A DNA stretch of 64,000 nucleotides from Pyrenochaeta sp. MPI-SDFR-AT-0127. Its lineage: Eukaryota > Ascomycota > Dothideomycetes > Pleosporales > Cucurbitariaceae. Below are positions 1 to 10,609 of this stretch, one piece after another (positions within the stretch are counted from its first letter, which is position 1; every line of letters starts with the position of its first letter). A model generated the notes under the pieces. The model was not told the origin of the DNA, searched no databases, and saw only the letters and a list, made by a program, of their open reading frames with translations. Position numbers and translations under genes: made by a program. The stretch lies in contig JAGTJM010000007.1 in the NCBI GenBank assembly GCA_020747015.1, positions 496,001 to 560,000 of the forward strand, given 5' to 3'.

Positions 1-338
1 ATGGACCCAAAGGGGCAAGTACAGGGGCAGTAGCGGAGTCGGATCCGGGACTAGTACGGAAGAGGGCAAGAAAAATCAAGGTTGGCATGTCGGTACGCTG
101 CCATGTAGGTGCCACAGGAAGGAATTAGGGTATATTCCTTGTGGCATACGCCTGCAGAGGTCTTAGTTACCTAGCTTTGTTGCACGACATGTTGATGACG
201 TGGCAACCTACTAAACACTTCTGCTGCCTAATTTGCGGTTGCAACGCAATACCTATAAGTAAAGCATCGTTCGGTAATAATTAACACAAGCTCATTACGA
301 CTTTCTTCCAATCTCGCCAAGACTGAAATCGACTTGCA

Positions 339-830
339 ATGACTTCAACACAAGCAGGCAGATTATGCGCATTCGAGTGGGATGCCCAAGGTGATGGGAA
401 TCATCTCGATTCTCCATGGAACAAGACAGAGCTATCAGCTATTATGGGGAGTGATGCATGGATCCAAGCTGTATATCGATATTCCTTCGGCCAAATGGAT
501 AAAATCCGCTGGACGATTCATGTAAAATCTTCCTCAAGCAAATCCGGGGAAGTTTGGCAGGAAATGGAACGGAAGCTAAAGTCGCAAGTACCTGGTGATA
601 TAAACATTTTCACTCCAGATGAAGAACAGATTTTCTACGAGATAACGAAGCGAGACCAAGATCGCGTGGTCATACGCTCTACGCATTGGTTCAGACTGAG
701 AGTTCTGCAGACGATGCCAGTGCCTAGCAAAATTCAACAGCGACTTGAAGATAAGTACAAATTGCACAATGGCTGCAGCGCTCGAATGGAACATTGTACG
801 AGACAACCTCCTTTGTACAACTCCGAGTGA
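339..830 (+). CDS. Small hypothetical protein (163 aa)
   Basis: An open frame of 163 codons begins at an ATG about 60 bases after a pyrimidine-rich tract. The product is hydrophilic, with no signal peptide, membrane segment or motif I recognise; a Trp/Tyr-rich middle is followed by a basic C-terminus. The frame ends in an ordinary TGA with no sign of a continuing exon. It could be a genuine small gene, a fragment of a larger one, or a chance ORF. It lies upstream of the dienelactone hydrolase gene on the same strand, separated by 1.1 kb. Confidence 0.35.
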   Translation: MTSTQAGRLCAFEWDAQGDGNHLDSPWNKTELSAIMGSDAWIQAVYRYSFGQMDKIRWTIHVKSSSSKSGEVWQEMERKLKSQVPGDINIFTPDEEQIFYEITKRDQDRVVIRSTHWFRLRVLQTMPVPSKIQQRLEDKYKLHNGCSARMEHCTRQPPLYNSE

Positions 831-1957
831 GAGGCATGCTAACATTGGATAGACAAGTCATGATGCTCGTTTTTGGATCGCGCTTCAGCGGGCTGGAATA
901 TTGTTCCTGAGATTTGCATGTGTGCCTATACATTGATTAGGACTAGGTTGAATGAATTTGTAACATTGTATTTGCTTCGGTATTTGCCTTGTGTTCATAG
1001 TTTAGTTATCACGTGCCTTCTGAAAGAGGTTAGTGGCCAGGGCAAGCGCCGAGACGGGACAACCCTGACAGAGGATCTAGTAGCTGGTATGTCGAAAACA
1101 CGTGACAACAAAATCGTGATAGTTCGTCTATATACCTATCAATCGCGCGTTTCTTCGCAGAAAAAGAATATACACACCGGATTTACGATGCAAATGTCCA
1201 CTACGATATTTTCAGTGACCCCGTTGATGACGTCGCCGTCGACCCATGTCCCGCCCAGACCATGCATACCCTCCCCCCCCCCACAAACCCCGACTGGTCG
1301 TTGGATGACGGTATAACAGGTCTAGAAGCGCTCACAGGACATGAATTGAGGCCTCAGCAACGTGAGGCTTTATATTCTCACAAAATAGCGTAGCTTCAAC
1401 TACCTAACTTAATGATCGGGGGATTTGGTTGGGAGCTCTATTGCGCGGTGGACGAAAAATATAACTTCCAGCACGATTTAGGTAGCTTAAAAAGTTTCTC
1501 AATCAATTCAGTGGACACTATTTATGTTGCTACTGATTTTGAGGCACATTAGCAACATCGTTGATCTATTTAGAAATCTTCGCACGCGAGTTTGAGGGGT
1601 TGAGCGTTCTTTGCCAGGGGCAGGTGATGGTTGCTTCGCCGCCGTGGTGCTCACCGAAGGGGTGGCAGTGGAAGTTGGCCGCGTTGATTTCACATGCTTC
1701 ATCCTGTGCAGTGGGCCATGAAAGATGCCCTGCGATTGTTGAATCCATGTGCTCATCCGGCTTCGAGTTACCCCACTCCACATTGCGGCCGCGCTGTTAC
1801 ACCGGGCGGCCTGTGATCGGTCAAAGCGCAGCAATCCAACAAGGGAGCTCAGAGCTGAAACCAGAGCTGAAGCCTTCCCAACATCTACATACAAATTCAC
1901 CGTCCAGCGCCAATTTCCTTCGATAACCTATCGTCAAAATTTCGAAATCAACGCAAG
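831..1957. other. Intergenic region, no convincing gene
   Basis: Several overlapping short frames exist on both strands but none shows a recognisable domain. The stretch holds a C-rich tract near 1269-1279 and a dispersed repeat copy at 1366-1520. Bases 1700-1957 presumably carry the promoter and 5' leader of the downstream hydrolase gene. Confidence 0.5.
1366..1520 (+). repeat. Dispersed repeat copy A (partner at 8474-8624, inverted)
   Basis: About 150 bases here recur in reverse complement at 8474-8624 with only scattered differences. Shared landmarks are CTTTATATTCTCACAAAAT at the left, GGGAGCTCTATTGCGCGGTG in the middle and CAGTGGACACT at the right. No coding content is seen. It may be part of an LTR or an old DNA transposon. 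Confidence 0.75.
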
Positions 1958-2839
1958 ATGGCCTGCCCGGACTGCTTCCGAGGCGGCAAAGCCGTCGGCG
2001 ACCCGAAAGGCTCAATCGCCACCATTCACGGCGTACAAACATACGTCGCCGGTACTCCGTCGACAACTACCTCTTCATCAACAATCATATATTACACGGA
2101 TGCTTTTGGGCTTTCACTCGTCAACCACAAGCTCCTCGCTGATGCCTACGCGTCTGCTACGGGCTTTCGAGTTCTTGTTCCGGACATCATTCCCGGCGGA
2201 CACATGTCGCTCAAGTTGATGCCTATAATGGACAAAGTTATGGGGCATGTCTCGTTATTCAACCTATGGGGTCAATTGATACGATTATGGAGCTTCTTTA
2301 CAGCCATAACCTACTTCGTACCTTTCTTCATCAGGGTGGCTTTCCCCAGTTTTAAGACCTCTTTCCAACCTTGCTTGGAGTATACCAGGAAGGTGAAAGC
2401 CGACCTGCCTCCCGGGGCAAAGTTGGGTGTTGCGGGGTTCTGCTGGGGCGGATACCAGAGCATCAACTTGTGCGCACAGCCTGCCGTTGAAGGATGTTCT
2501 GAGCGACTCATCGATGCACAGTTCTGTGCTCATCCATCAGGTTTGAACGTGCCAACCAACATCCTCCACGCAATTACCGAGTTCAAATCGGCGATCGCAA
2601 TTGCCCACGCGCAAGATGATTGGCTGCTTTCGACAAATAGGGTTGAGGAAACGGAAGCTCTTCTGAGGCAGACTGTTGGAAGAGGAAAAGGCCAGGATGG
2701 GTTTAATTACCAGATCAAGATATACAAGAATGTAGGGCATGGGTTTGCTGTGAGAGCGAAGCCTGGAAGTAGTGAGGAGGCTAATGGCGCTGATGAGGCC
2801 AAGAAGCAAGCGATTACGTGGTTTAAAAGGTGGCTTTGA
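1958..2839 (+). CDS. Dienelactone hydrolase family protein
   Basis: A single-exon gene encodes 293 aa with an alpha/beta-hydrolase fold of the dienelactone hydrolase (DLH) family. The nucleophile is in GFCWGG (Cys162), the acid is Asp220 or Asp221 in AHAQDD, and the base is His261 in NVGHGFAVR. Strand beta-1 and the YYTDAFG and VLVPDII segments fit the family, as does the length. Residues 100-130 are strongly hydrophobic, which is unusual for a soluble DLH and could be a cap or membrane-facing helix. The ATG is preceded by AACGCAAG and starts the typical MACPDCF N-terminus of fungal members. Family members hydrolyse cyclic esters in aromatic degradation, but fungal paralogues have varied and often unknown substrates. 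Nothing in the sequence is broken. Confidence 0.9.
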   Translation: MACPDCFRGGKAVGDPKGSIATIHGVQTYVAGTPSTTTSSSTIIYYTDAFGLSLVNHKLLADAYASATGFRVLVPDIIPGGHMSLKLMPIMDKVMGHVSLFNLWGQLIRLWSFFTAITYFVPFFIRVAFPSFKTSFQPCLEYTRKVKADLPPGAKLGVAGFCWGGYQSINLCAQPAVEGCSERLIDAQFCAHPSGLNVPTNILHAITEFKSAIAIAHAQDDWLLSTNRVEETEALLRQTVGRGKGQDGFNYQIKIYKNVGHGFAVRAKPGSSEEANGADEAKKQAITWFKRWL

Positions 2840-3329
2840 TCAGACAATTGCTGCTCCTCAACTTGAGGAGCAGCCAGTGTTGTTAGTAATATAAACAATA
2901 CGTATGTTGGCAATATGACGTCCTCACAATATTTTTGTATTGTGAACAATCAAGTATTGTACTACCCACTATGGGGCTGATTGATATTGTACCGTATTGC
3001 CAAGAACCCAGTATGCTGGCAGTGTGCCAATATACCCCATACATCCCTGGTCACAAGGAAAACGGCAGGCCTCTGGGGACAGATGGCTCTTGTTTACAGG
3101 AGTGAAGTGGGGTGGCGCGGATACTTTCATGTTCCACGTCGCGTCGGCTGTCTGCCAAGCTTGCTAGCCATGCATAGCTGCGGAAATCGCGGTTGAAACC
3201 GAGTAGGATTGAATGAATGAATGAAATAACTGTAAGCCGATATTGGTCACATGATTCGAGAATTAGTAATCTCTCATGAACATATAGCTGCAGGCCACCC
3301 TCCATCTTAAACAGAAAATAAACATTATA
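2840..3329. other. Intergenic region between hydrolase gene and pogo element
   Basis: This presumably holds the 3' end of the hydrolase transcript. A TGAATGAATGAATGA microrepeat is visible near 3211-3225. No gene is supported on either strand. Confidence 0.5.
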
Positions 3330-3375
3330 ACGTGTTTCCACCACACGCACCACGCCTGCGCAACGACTGCGCATA

Positions 3376-5252
3376 ATGCCTCAACCACACAATATACAAC
3401 GATCCCATACTGATGGAGATATAACTCTTGTTATCTTAGATATTACTTCAAAGCAAATTCAAAGCGTGAAACGCGCTGCAGCAGTATACAACGTCCCTCA
3501 AACGACAGTACGTCGCCGACGCGCTGGACAACGCCCTCGACCCGACTGTGAGCCGAACTCAAAGCGCCTAACAAAACTAGAAGAGGAGGTGATTGTACGA
3601 CGTATACTTGAACAGTCTGAACGCGGCATACCGCCCTCGAAGGCAGACGTACGAGATATGGCTAATAGACTGGCGAGAGGTCGCTACAAGGTGGTTGTTG
3701 GTAAGAACTGGGTTGATAACTTTGTTAAGCGTACACCTGAGCTGCAAACACGATGGAGCCATCCGTATGATCGCCAGCGAGCTGCCTGCGAAAACCCAGC
3801 AATTATACGGCCCTGGTTTACGCTGGTTCAGACAATAAAGGAGAAGTATGGTATTGTAGATGAGGACATGTACAACTTTGACGAGTCTGGCTTCTTGATG
3901 GGCAAGATATCGTCTCAGCTAGTAGTTACAGGCTCAGAGAAGCCTGGGAAACGAAAGAAACTACAGCTTGGTGATCGCGAGTGGGTTACCCTAGTACGAG
4001 GCATTGGCGCGACGGGGAAGGTAATCCCCCCTTTCCTTATCTTCGCAGGCAAGGTTCTTATCTCCAACTGGTTTACTGAGGATCTACCACGAGACTGGGT
4101 TATTCAAGTTAGCCCTACTGGCTGGACTAACAACGATCTAGCGCTTTCCTGGCTTGAACACTTCGACACGCATGCGAAGCCTGTTGGGACGTATAGGCTG
4201 CTTATTATTGATGGCCATGAGAGCCACTGTTTAGTCAATTTCCGGGATCTCTGTAAGGGGAAGAAGATTACCCTTCTTAGAATGCCCCCGCACTCATCGC
4301 ACCTGTTACAGCCACTTGACGTCGCCTGCTTCTCGCCGTTGAAGCGCTCGTATGGCGATGAGATCTCGGTCTTGGCACGCAGCCACATCCACCACATCGA
4401 CAAACAAACCTTTCTACCGGCCTTCAAAGCAGCTTATAAGAAGACGATTACAATACAGAACGCCCGCGCAGGGTTTAGAGGCGCTGGGCTTGTTCCGTAT
4501 AATCCAGAGACGGTGTTATCGAAGCTTGATGTGCAGCTGCGTACGCCAACTCCGCCACCACCCAGTGATCGGAATGGTCTGGTTTGGTCTGGTCTAGATG
4601 TTGAAGCAAGTGATTGTATTCGTTGGTTATTGATGCAGGCGGAATGCCTCATATATATGTACGCATTCCCAATGCCTGTTACATGTATGCTTCAGCCACC
4701 GTGATATCCGACAATATCCTCGGACCGAACCGGGTCTTGGCGGTCTAAACCAAACCAAGACCAAGACAGACCAGACCATTCTGATCACTGCCACCACCAG
4801 ACGACATCGTGTGGGAGGCAAAGACACCGCGCAACGCCCGCGAGATAGAGGCACAATCAACGCTAATTCAAAATCGCATGCGAAAATATCGAGGGTCTCC
4901 AGCAAGTTCTATAGATAAGCAGGTGAGGCAGCTTACTAAGGGCGCCCAAAAGATAGCACATAAAATGGAGTTAATGCGCGAGGAAACAGCGCGCCTTCGA
5001 GATACAATGGAAGCGGCTACAAAGCGTAAGGGTTGTAAGAGGCGATACGTACAGACAGAGGAGACCCTAACGGTTGGTGAGATAGTTGACTTAATTGCTA
5101 CAAAAGACGGTAGCTGTCGTGATGACGGTGAGAACCCTGCGAAGAGGGTGCGCGCAGAGAGGCACTGCGGCCGTTGCGGCGAAACTGGGTACAACTCCCG
5201 CACCTGTAAGGTAGAAACAGAGGATGCGGAGGATAGTGACGCTTTTGAATAA
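3376..5252 (+). pseudogene. pogo/Fot (DDE) transposase of P1, interrupted
   Basis: The reading frame from 3376 has an N-terminal psq-like helix-turn-helix (AAAVYNVPQTTVRRRRAG), a CENP-B type HTH, and a DDE core with YNFDESGF, LLIIDGHESH and LLQPLDV. It runs intact until the MITE insertion at 4563, after which the frame terminates at 4704 with MITE-encoded residues. The C-terminal part resumes downstream of the MITE (about 4799-5252) and carries a coiled-coil segment and a CCHC zinc knuckle, CGRCGETGYNSRTC. Apart from the insertion I see no stop codons, so disruption may be recent. The element is probably immobile unless served by an intact relative such as P4 at 28.7 kb, whose protein is visibly similar. 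Confidence 0.88.
4563..4790. mobile_element. hAT-type MITE (228 bp) inside the P1 transposase
   Basis: It begins CAGTGATCGGAATGGTCTGG and ends with the near-perfect inverse (CAGTGATCAGAATGGTCTGG when read backwards). It is flanked by an exact 8-bp duplication CCACCACC at 4555-4562 and 4791-4798. CAGTG ends plus an 8-bp duplication are the hAT signature. There is no coding capacity, so it is non-autonomous. Confidence 0.9.
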
Positions 5253-5531
5253 TACTGTATTGTTGCGCATAGTGTAGTAAATTATTGTAGTGTTGCGTAG
5301 TGTCGTTGCGCAGGCGTATTGCGTGTGGTGGGGTGGCCACTCGCTTGGGAAACACGTTATAAGTAATGTCTAAAGCTTAAGGTAAAGAGCTTATCTCTAT
5401 TGCTAATTATTAGTTTTAGTATTCTATAGTAAAAGATAATATAATTGTTAAACGCCGCAGCTAGTTGCTCTGTATTATAGTCTTGTTAGAACGGTATAAA
5501 TTCTGCAGCCTTAGTGTATCTACACACAACA

Positions 5532-7487
5532 TTAGAGATAGATGGTGAAGAGAAGAGCAGCCCGTAGCACGATCAGATCACCAGCCATGATGATGTTCTT
5601 TTCGATCATATCGAAGAGCGAAATGCGGTACGCTTCGGTGAACCATCCTATCAACCACCTCGCCTTTATCGACGGAATGGTCATAGCACCTTGCGCAATC
5701 ATCATGAGGATCAACAAGCTCGATGTCTTGTCGTTGTAATTTTGCATCAGATCGTTAGGGTCCGGAACTCCGCGTGAAGACGTTGGATAATACTCTATAA
5801 CTCGAGCGGGCGGAAGAAGAAGTTTGAAACGGACGCAATCGATCCCGGACATTCGTCACTACTCGATAAGCTGCTCATTCCGTCTTAGTGGATATCCAGA
5901 GCCTTGTGCAGAAAGCTTTGGGTGATGGTGAGAAGTTTGTCTCGCGTAGCTTCCTGCAGCTTGGCCACCGTCATTTAGCCTCCCTGCTGGAAATCGGACT
6001 CGTCCCATGAAGGTGACCAGTTGCTCCATCCATCGTGGTTCTTCAGGCTTAGTCCTAAGCGCTCAAGATTTAACCTTGGAGTGCGAGGACATGAACTTGA
6101 AGAAATCGAAGGGGTGCAACGGAAAACGGTCAAGCTATCCTGAGCTGCGATGGTAGCACTAAGGTCTGGTATTCCAGCGTCAGCGATCGGAGAATGACGC
6201 GCAGGATAGAACATCGATGCCAAGTTTCCAATCTGCAGATCTGAGAACGATTCGTCCATGCGAGGAGCCTGAATTGGCGTTTGCACGGGCCCATATGGTT
6301 GTGACGGAGACATCTCGGAAATCGTCCCAAGGATACTATCTGGGGGGGATCCCATACTAATATCCCTGCTCACCGACATCGTCAGTGAGGGATCTATCCG
6401 CATAGCGCTAAATTCTGAGCCTATAGCCATTGTGCTCCAAGGATCAATTATAAACTGAGCACTCTCATTCTTAGATTGATCGCGCACTGCTCTTACGAAA
6501 TCGTCGTACCCAGACATGGGCGTTGAAGAAACAAAGCTATTCATGCTATTCACTGGTGTAGGCAGTGGTGATAAGAGACTAGGTGCCAGTGGTAGCGTGT
6601 TGGTAGGAGACTGGTTAAAAAATGGTGGCATGTTCAAGAGCGGAATGTGAATGGTTTTGTCTTCAGGAGTTAGATGTGAAAGAGGTTGCACGGGTTGTGA
6701 GATGTATGGATTCCGCGAGTGCGTTACTGACAGTGACTGCGACTGTCTCTGCGACGGAGGCTCGCTGTTAGACATCTGTGAAGGTTGCTGGAGTTTCTGC
6801 GGTGACGACTGTACGTTTGCTTGCTGTGCTTGCACTCCCTGGGCAGGAGAGGTGCCACCCGGAGTGTTCTGAAGCTCCATATGGCTTCCATTATCACTCG
6901 AGCTCCGACTCTTAGCTCCTGCGTCTAGTGAACCACCGATTCTCTGCACGCCCTTCGACGCTCGCCTTGTTGGACGTAAGGTGCATTTCAGGTTCCTTTG
7001 AGCACATCGACTGCATGGAAACTTCTTATCGCACTTCGTCTTAGTCTTTGCGCAATTGCCGCAAGCAATTGGTGTGCGCCCGGCGGATTTGGGTATTATA
7101 CCCTGCGGTAGCAGACCTTCCCCGTTGTTCTGGTTGCGGCCGTGTACGGTATAGTGTCGTTGAAGAATGTCCCTGAAGGTCGGTTGGTCCACCAAAGCCA
7201 CGAGCAAACGCTATGGATCAGAAGTACGCCAAGCAGTAAGAGGAGAACGAAACAACGTACTTTCGAGCGAAGCTCATGTGGCAGGTGAAGCATTTGAATG
7301 GCTTCACATTGGTATCTGCTCGTCAAGAGGTGATTAGTGCAAAGCTCTTGAGCGGATTTGGACCATGGTAAGAGCCTTGAGCATCGAATGGTAACGAGTA
7401 AAGAGGGGAAAACTCACGAGTGAGGATGTGCCGTTCCAGATGTTCGTCTCTGGTAAAAGACTGGCCGCAATAGGTGCAGAAAACCAT
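5532..7487 (-). pseudogene. C2H2 + Zn2Cys6 transcription factor, 3' half decayed
   Basis: I assemble three exons: 7487-7418, 7315-7261 and 7172-5975 (introns GTGAGT..CAG and GTACGT..CAG). They give 440 aa with C2H2 finger 1 (C4, C7, H20, H24), finger 2 (C32, C35, H48, H52) and a Zn2Cys6 cluster (C79, C82, C89, C95, C98, C105), followed by a Ser/Pro/Gln-rich linker. Beyond the TAA at 5975 the same frame still reads a plausible continuation (EATRDKLLTITQSFLHKALD) to another stop. Further on, 5852-5532 encodes what looks like the fungal-specific TF domain (MIAQGAMTIPSIKARWLIG). That ends abruptly at an AT-rich block (5358-5531). The dual-finger family usually carries this regulatory domain, so the gene is a decayed and 3'-truncated regulator. 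A short 440-aa DNA-binding protein could still be made. Confidence 0.78.
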
Positions 7488-7993
7488 CTTGGAATTTAGG
7501 TCCGGCGACTACCGCTGAGGAAGCAACGCTGTAAAGGTGGTCGATTAAACAGCGAGGAGCAACTGGAGATAGCGTCTAGGAGGGTTCAAGAGAAGATTTG
7601 GTCGTACCGTTCGTTAGCAAAAAAATCAATTTCGCCAACATCAAGGCGAGGAACTGCGTTGTTGAAGTATTGAAGCGGCAGCGACAGAGGCGGGGAGGTG
7701 ATGTTTGTGGCAGCAGCGAACGGTGGACGTACTGGACTAAGGATAGCGGAGGTAAAAAAGGCTATGAGGTGTCGATGTTTGGTTCCGCCCGACAATGGTC
7801 CTAGCTGTCTTCTAAACTAAGGCGGATAGTAATACCGATATTGGGCCAATGGGTGGAATTAGTGGATGTCAGGTCAATGTTAGCCGTGGTCGGTCAAAGC
7901 GTCAGAAGGAAGACGTGTGTAAGGAGGGCGATGGAGCTGACTGCAGAAGCTCCAAAACATTTAGCTAGTTGTAGTAAATTCCTATCGCATAAG

Positions 7994-8080
7994 TACGAAG
8001 AAGCTCGTTTTTAGTGTTGCACCAATCTTAGTGGTTAGTACATGAATTTTGGTGCAACACTAAATACGAGCTTCTTCGTA
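7994..8080. repeat. Long perfect-stem palindrome (32-bp arms)
   Basis: Arms 7994-8025 and 8049-8080 are reverse complements with one mismatch, starting TACGAAGAAGCTCG and ending TTGGTGCAACAC-type sequence at the loop. A 23-base loop separates them. It could be a tiny foldback transposon remnant or a transcript hairpin; no target duplication is evident. Confidence 0.85.
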
Positions 8081-8254
8081 GAATAAAGCCTGCTTGTGAC
8101 TCACGTAAACATGTACTTTGGCGTGAGGCGCAGCCGTGGCAAGATCCTAAGCTTCACAAGCATGTCAGGTCATCTTCACCTTTGGCATGTGAGATTACGC
8201 CATGTAAGCCTAGGACACCTACTGTCACGTTGTTTACCCCTGACTAATCAGACC

Positions 8255-8472
8255 TGTCAGATAAAATGCTGAAATGCGCTTAGCAGAAATTAATAATTGC
8301 CATGATAGATTATGTGTTGTTTTTTGATTGTATTGATTATTGAGTTCTGTCTCCTGCTTTCTTCAATAGCTCCTCTGCTTCCGGAGGTTCCGTGGACTAG
8401 TAATAGTTATCGGTCCTACTATTTATCGCCCTTTCCAATGCAGTACTTCTGAGCTTCTCCTTACATCTGACA
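8255..8472 (+). repeat. Solo LTR, family L1 (218 bp)
   Basis: The unit has perfect 7-bp inverted ends TGTCAGA..TCTGACA and aligns with 44958-45174 (reverse) and with 21190-21304. The shared core is GCTCCTCTGCTTCCGGAGG. I see no matching 5-bp flanks here, so the original target duplication is lost or the copy is rearranged. It abuts dispersed repeat copy B. Confidence 0.8.
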
Positions 8473-8473
8473 A

Positions 8474-8624
8474 GTGTCTACTGAATCGAGTGAGAAACTT
8501 TTTAAGATACTTGAATCGTGCTGGAAGTTATATTTTTCGTCCACCGCGCAATAGAGCTCCCAACCAAATCCCCCGATCATTAAGTTAGGTAGTTGAAGCT
8601 ACGTTATTTTGTGAGAATATAAAG
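8474..8624 (-). repeat. Dispersed repeat copy B (inverted partner of 1366-1520)
   Basis: This is the reverse-complement partner of the 1.4-kb copy. It starts directly after the L1 LTR, suggesting that the LTR inserted at its edge or that a larger repeat was interrupted. Confidence 0.75.
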
Positions 8625-8767
8625 CTAGGGCAAATGCGAAACGGTTGAGCTGCGTCGGCAGATGTTGCAACAAGATCTAATCAAAGAAAGACAGCACTCC
8701 ATGTTGGTGCAAAGAAAAGCACCATGGAATGTGCATAGATACTACTCGATACTGGAGCCAACAGCCG

Positions 8768-10322
8768 TCATAACCTCCTCAACCTCCCCTCTCGATATGC
8801 CCCAGGATCCTTTATCAAGATATCATACAAATCCCCAAACGTCAATCCCTTCTTCTGGTTAATACAGCAACGCATAGCCCTCAAAATATGCGACGGTAAC
8901 TCAACATACTGCGCCCACTTCACCTGCTCGTCATCTTCTACGGAGTCCACAACCTTTTCGAACCACTCAATCATAGCCTTCATGGGCGTTCTCATTACTG
9001 AGTCTGGTGCCCACAGTGGCGAAACAATTAATCTAATCGCGAAGTAATGTACCATTAATATGGCTCCTAGCCTATTTGTAGGACAAAAGAGGTGGAGGAC
9101 ATGGTCTTGGGGCCAGGTGCAGAGAATGATGCGGCTGGAGATGAGGGCGTTGAATGCGCGGCGAGGGTCTACTTTATGATTAATAGAGACGTCAGCGATG
9201 TCTTTAGCGTTACCAAATAATATGTTGTCATGGGATGCAGCCGGAAAAAGAGGGTGGACGATTGGCGATTGAGCCAAAAACGGCGAGTTCTCACTCGAAC
9301 TGACCGTTTCTTCTGATCTTCCAGCCGTGGGATCTGGGGTTGTAGATATTTGCGGAGGTGAGCGGCGACTAGGGACCAAAAGGGGACGGACAGATTGGAC
9401 CAACTGTGCGAAGAAAGCTCTTTCAATTTCCCGTCCTCCATACAGGAGATGAGCGAACCTTGCTAGAGAGCCGAGCACATTATGAGCAAGCTCCTGATCT
9501 AGAGTGGGAAAATTTCTAAGCTTCAGCTCACGTTCTAGAAAGTGCAGTCTTGGATCAGGCGAAAATATGCCTTCCATGTGACTGTCCTTAATCATCTGCG
9601 AGATCAAGGCGCATCCACGAAGAGAAATGATATTGTCGACGATGCCATCGGGCAGGTATGCAGATTGGCAGGCTAGAATGTAAGAGCCTGCGAGCATAAG
9701 GTGCGCTTCTTCTGCCTTCGGCGGCCATCTAGTGAACGCCTCTTCCAGGCCTGTGATTGCCTTCTAGCGGTGTGATAAAGCTATGTTGCCTCGTGGGTCG
9801 TTGACCAAGACAGAGAGATGTGAACTCGCAAGTGCGAGAATAGAATGCATTAGGTAGTCGTACTAGAAATTGTCAGCCATATAAAGAAAAAGCGAGCAAA
9901 GCATTCATACCTGGTGACTAAGCGCAGGAATGTCTCTCACCCAAACAGCATTGTGCTCATGAGAGCTGTAGGGGTGAGCGGCTACTAGGAAGTGGTGAAA
10001 GAGTCGTAAATCGTTTGCATTGTACGTTGTCGGAGTGTCGGCCAGGCGAACGAGCTGACGCGGGTTACTGACGACTTCAGAAACGATACGATCGTGCTGT
10101 GTATGTCTGAAGATGGTCGGATATCTGTAAGGACATCCACGCTTGATGCAGTTAGCGCATGAAGGCCATTGTTCTTGGCACTATAACTCATTCAGCGTCC
10201 TGTTAGAGTAGGTCAGGATGTTTCCGATACCTTGATTTTCCGCCGTTTACAGCCGATGCAGCCTAAGCGTGACTTTGTATGTACCCTTCGCTTGCGTACA
10301 ATCGGATTTCCGGCAGCGGAGT
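8768..10322 (-). pseudogene. Zn2Cys6 transcription factor with premature stop
   Basis: Exons are 10322-10231, 10180-9911 and 9862-8768 (introns GTATCG..TAG and GTATGA..TAG). The first join builds the zinc cluster GCIGCKRRKIKC + QEQWPSCANCIKRGC, a complete Cx2Cx6Cx6Cx2Cx6C. The rest resembles the regulatory region of UPC2-like C6 regulators (LFHHFLVAAHPYSS, then YDYLMHSILALASSHLS). An in-frame TAG at 9764-9766 follows ALSHR where the family would plausibly have Gln, so CAG to TAG. After it the frame stays open for 332 codons to the stop at 8768. The true first exon is unresolved: the 5' side shows an acceptor (CTCCTGTAG) but no in-phase upstream exon. Without readthrough the product is a truncated DNA-binding protein. 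Confidence 0.8.
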
Positions 10323-10462
10323 CTACAGGAGCTTAAGGAGATCTTGAAATCGTTAACATCTGCTTTAGTCTTAAGGGGAATCTCTTACGATTGTGATTGG
10401 GTTTCCCTATTATTATCTAGATCAAGCCGCGCTGGGTTAAGTGAGATGGCTTCTTGCCTCGG

Positions 10463-10609
10463 TTATACCTTCGAATTGTCTGATTGATGTTTAGATGCCT
10501 CCCAAAAATCCTCTTCAAAAAGGTTTCTCATTGATGGTATAGACAGCCAACCTTCGAAAAAGTCGTCTATCATGATGTTTGACGCGGAATCCATCGCCTC
10601 GGCTGACAT
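10463..10609 (-). other. Possible orphan exon or small ORF (48 aa)
   Basis: The frame starts MSAEAMDSASNIMIDDFF and is acidic and aromatic. It ends at a GTATAA sequence that resembles a splice donor. It lies 140 bases upstream of the Zn2Cys6 gene on the same strand and could be its first exon. However, the obvious donor (phase 0) does not match the acceptor phase needed, so the join is unproven. Confidence 0.25.

Larger units (their letters stand above)
3330..5357 (+). mobile_element. pogo/Fot-type DNA transposon P1, split by a MITE
   Basis: The element is flanked by TA duplications (3328-3329, 5358-5359) and both ends start ACGTGTTTCC. The inverted ends then share ACCACACGCA and ACGCCTGCGCAACGAC. 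The left end lacks an 18-bp block (starting CAAGCGAGTGG) that is present at the right end, so the terminal repeats are asymmetric. Total length is 2,028 bp, of which 228 bp plus an 8-bp duplication is a later hAT MITE. Confidence 0.88.

Noticed and set aside
6651..6872. Cys-rich 73-aa frame resembling a small secreted protein
   Set aside because: It is antisense to the Ser/Gln-rich linker of the C2H2+Zn2Cys6 regulator; the Cys come from reverse-complement Gln/Ser codons, and there is no signal peptide.
7096..7326. 76-aa minus-strand frame with a hydrophobic core (CFVLLLLLGVLLIHSVCSWLW)
   Set aside because: The hydrophobic part is the second intron of the regulator read as coding sequence.
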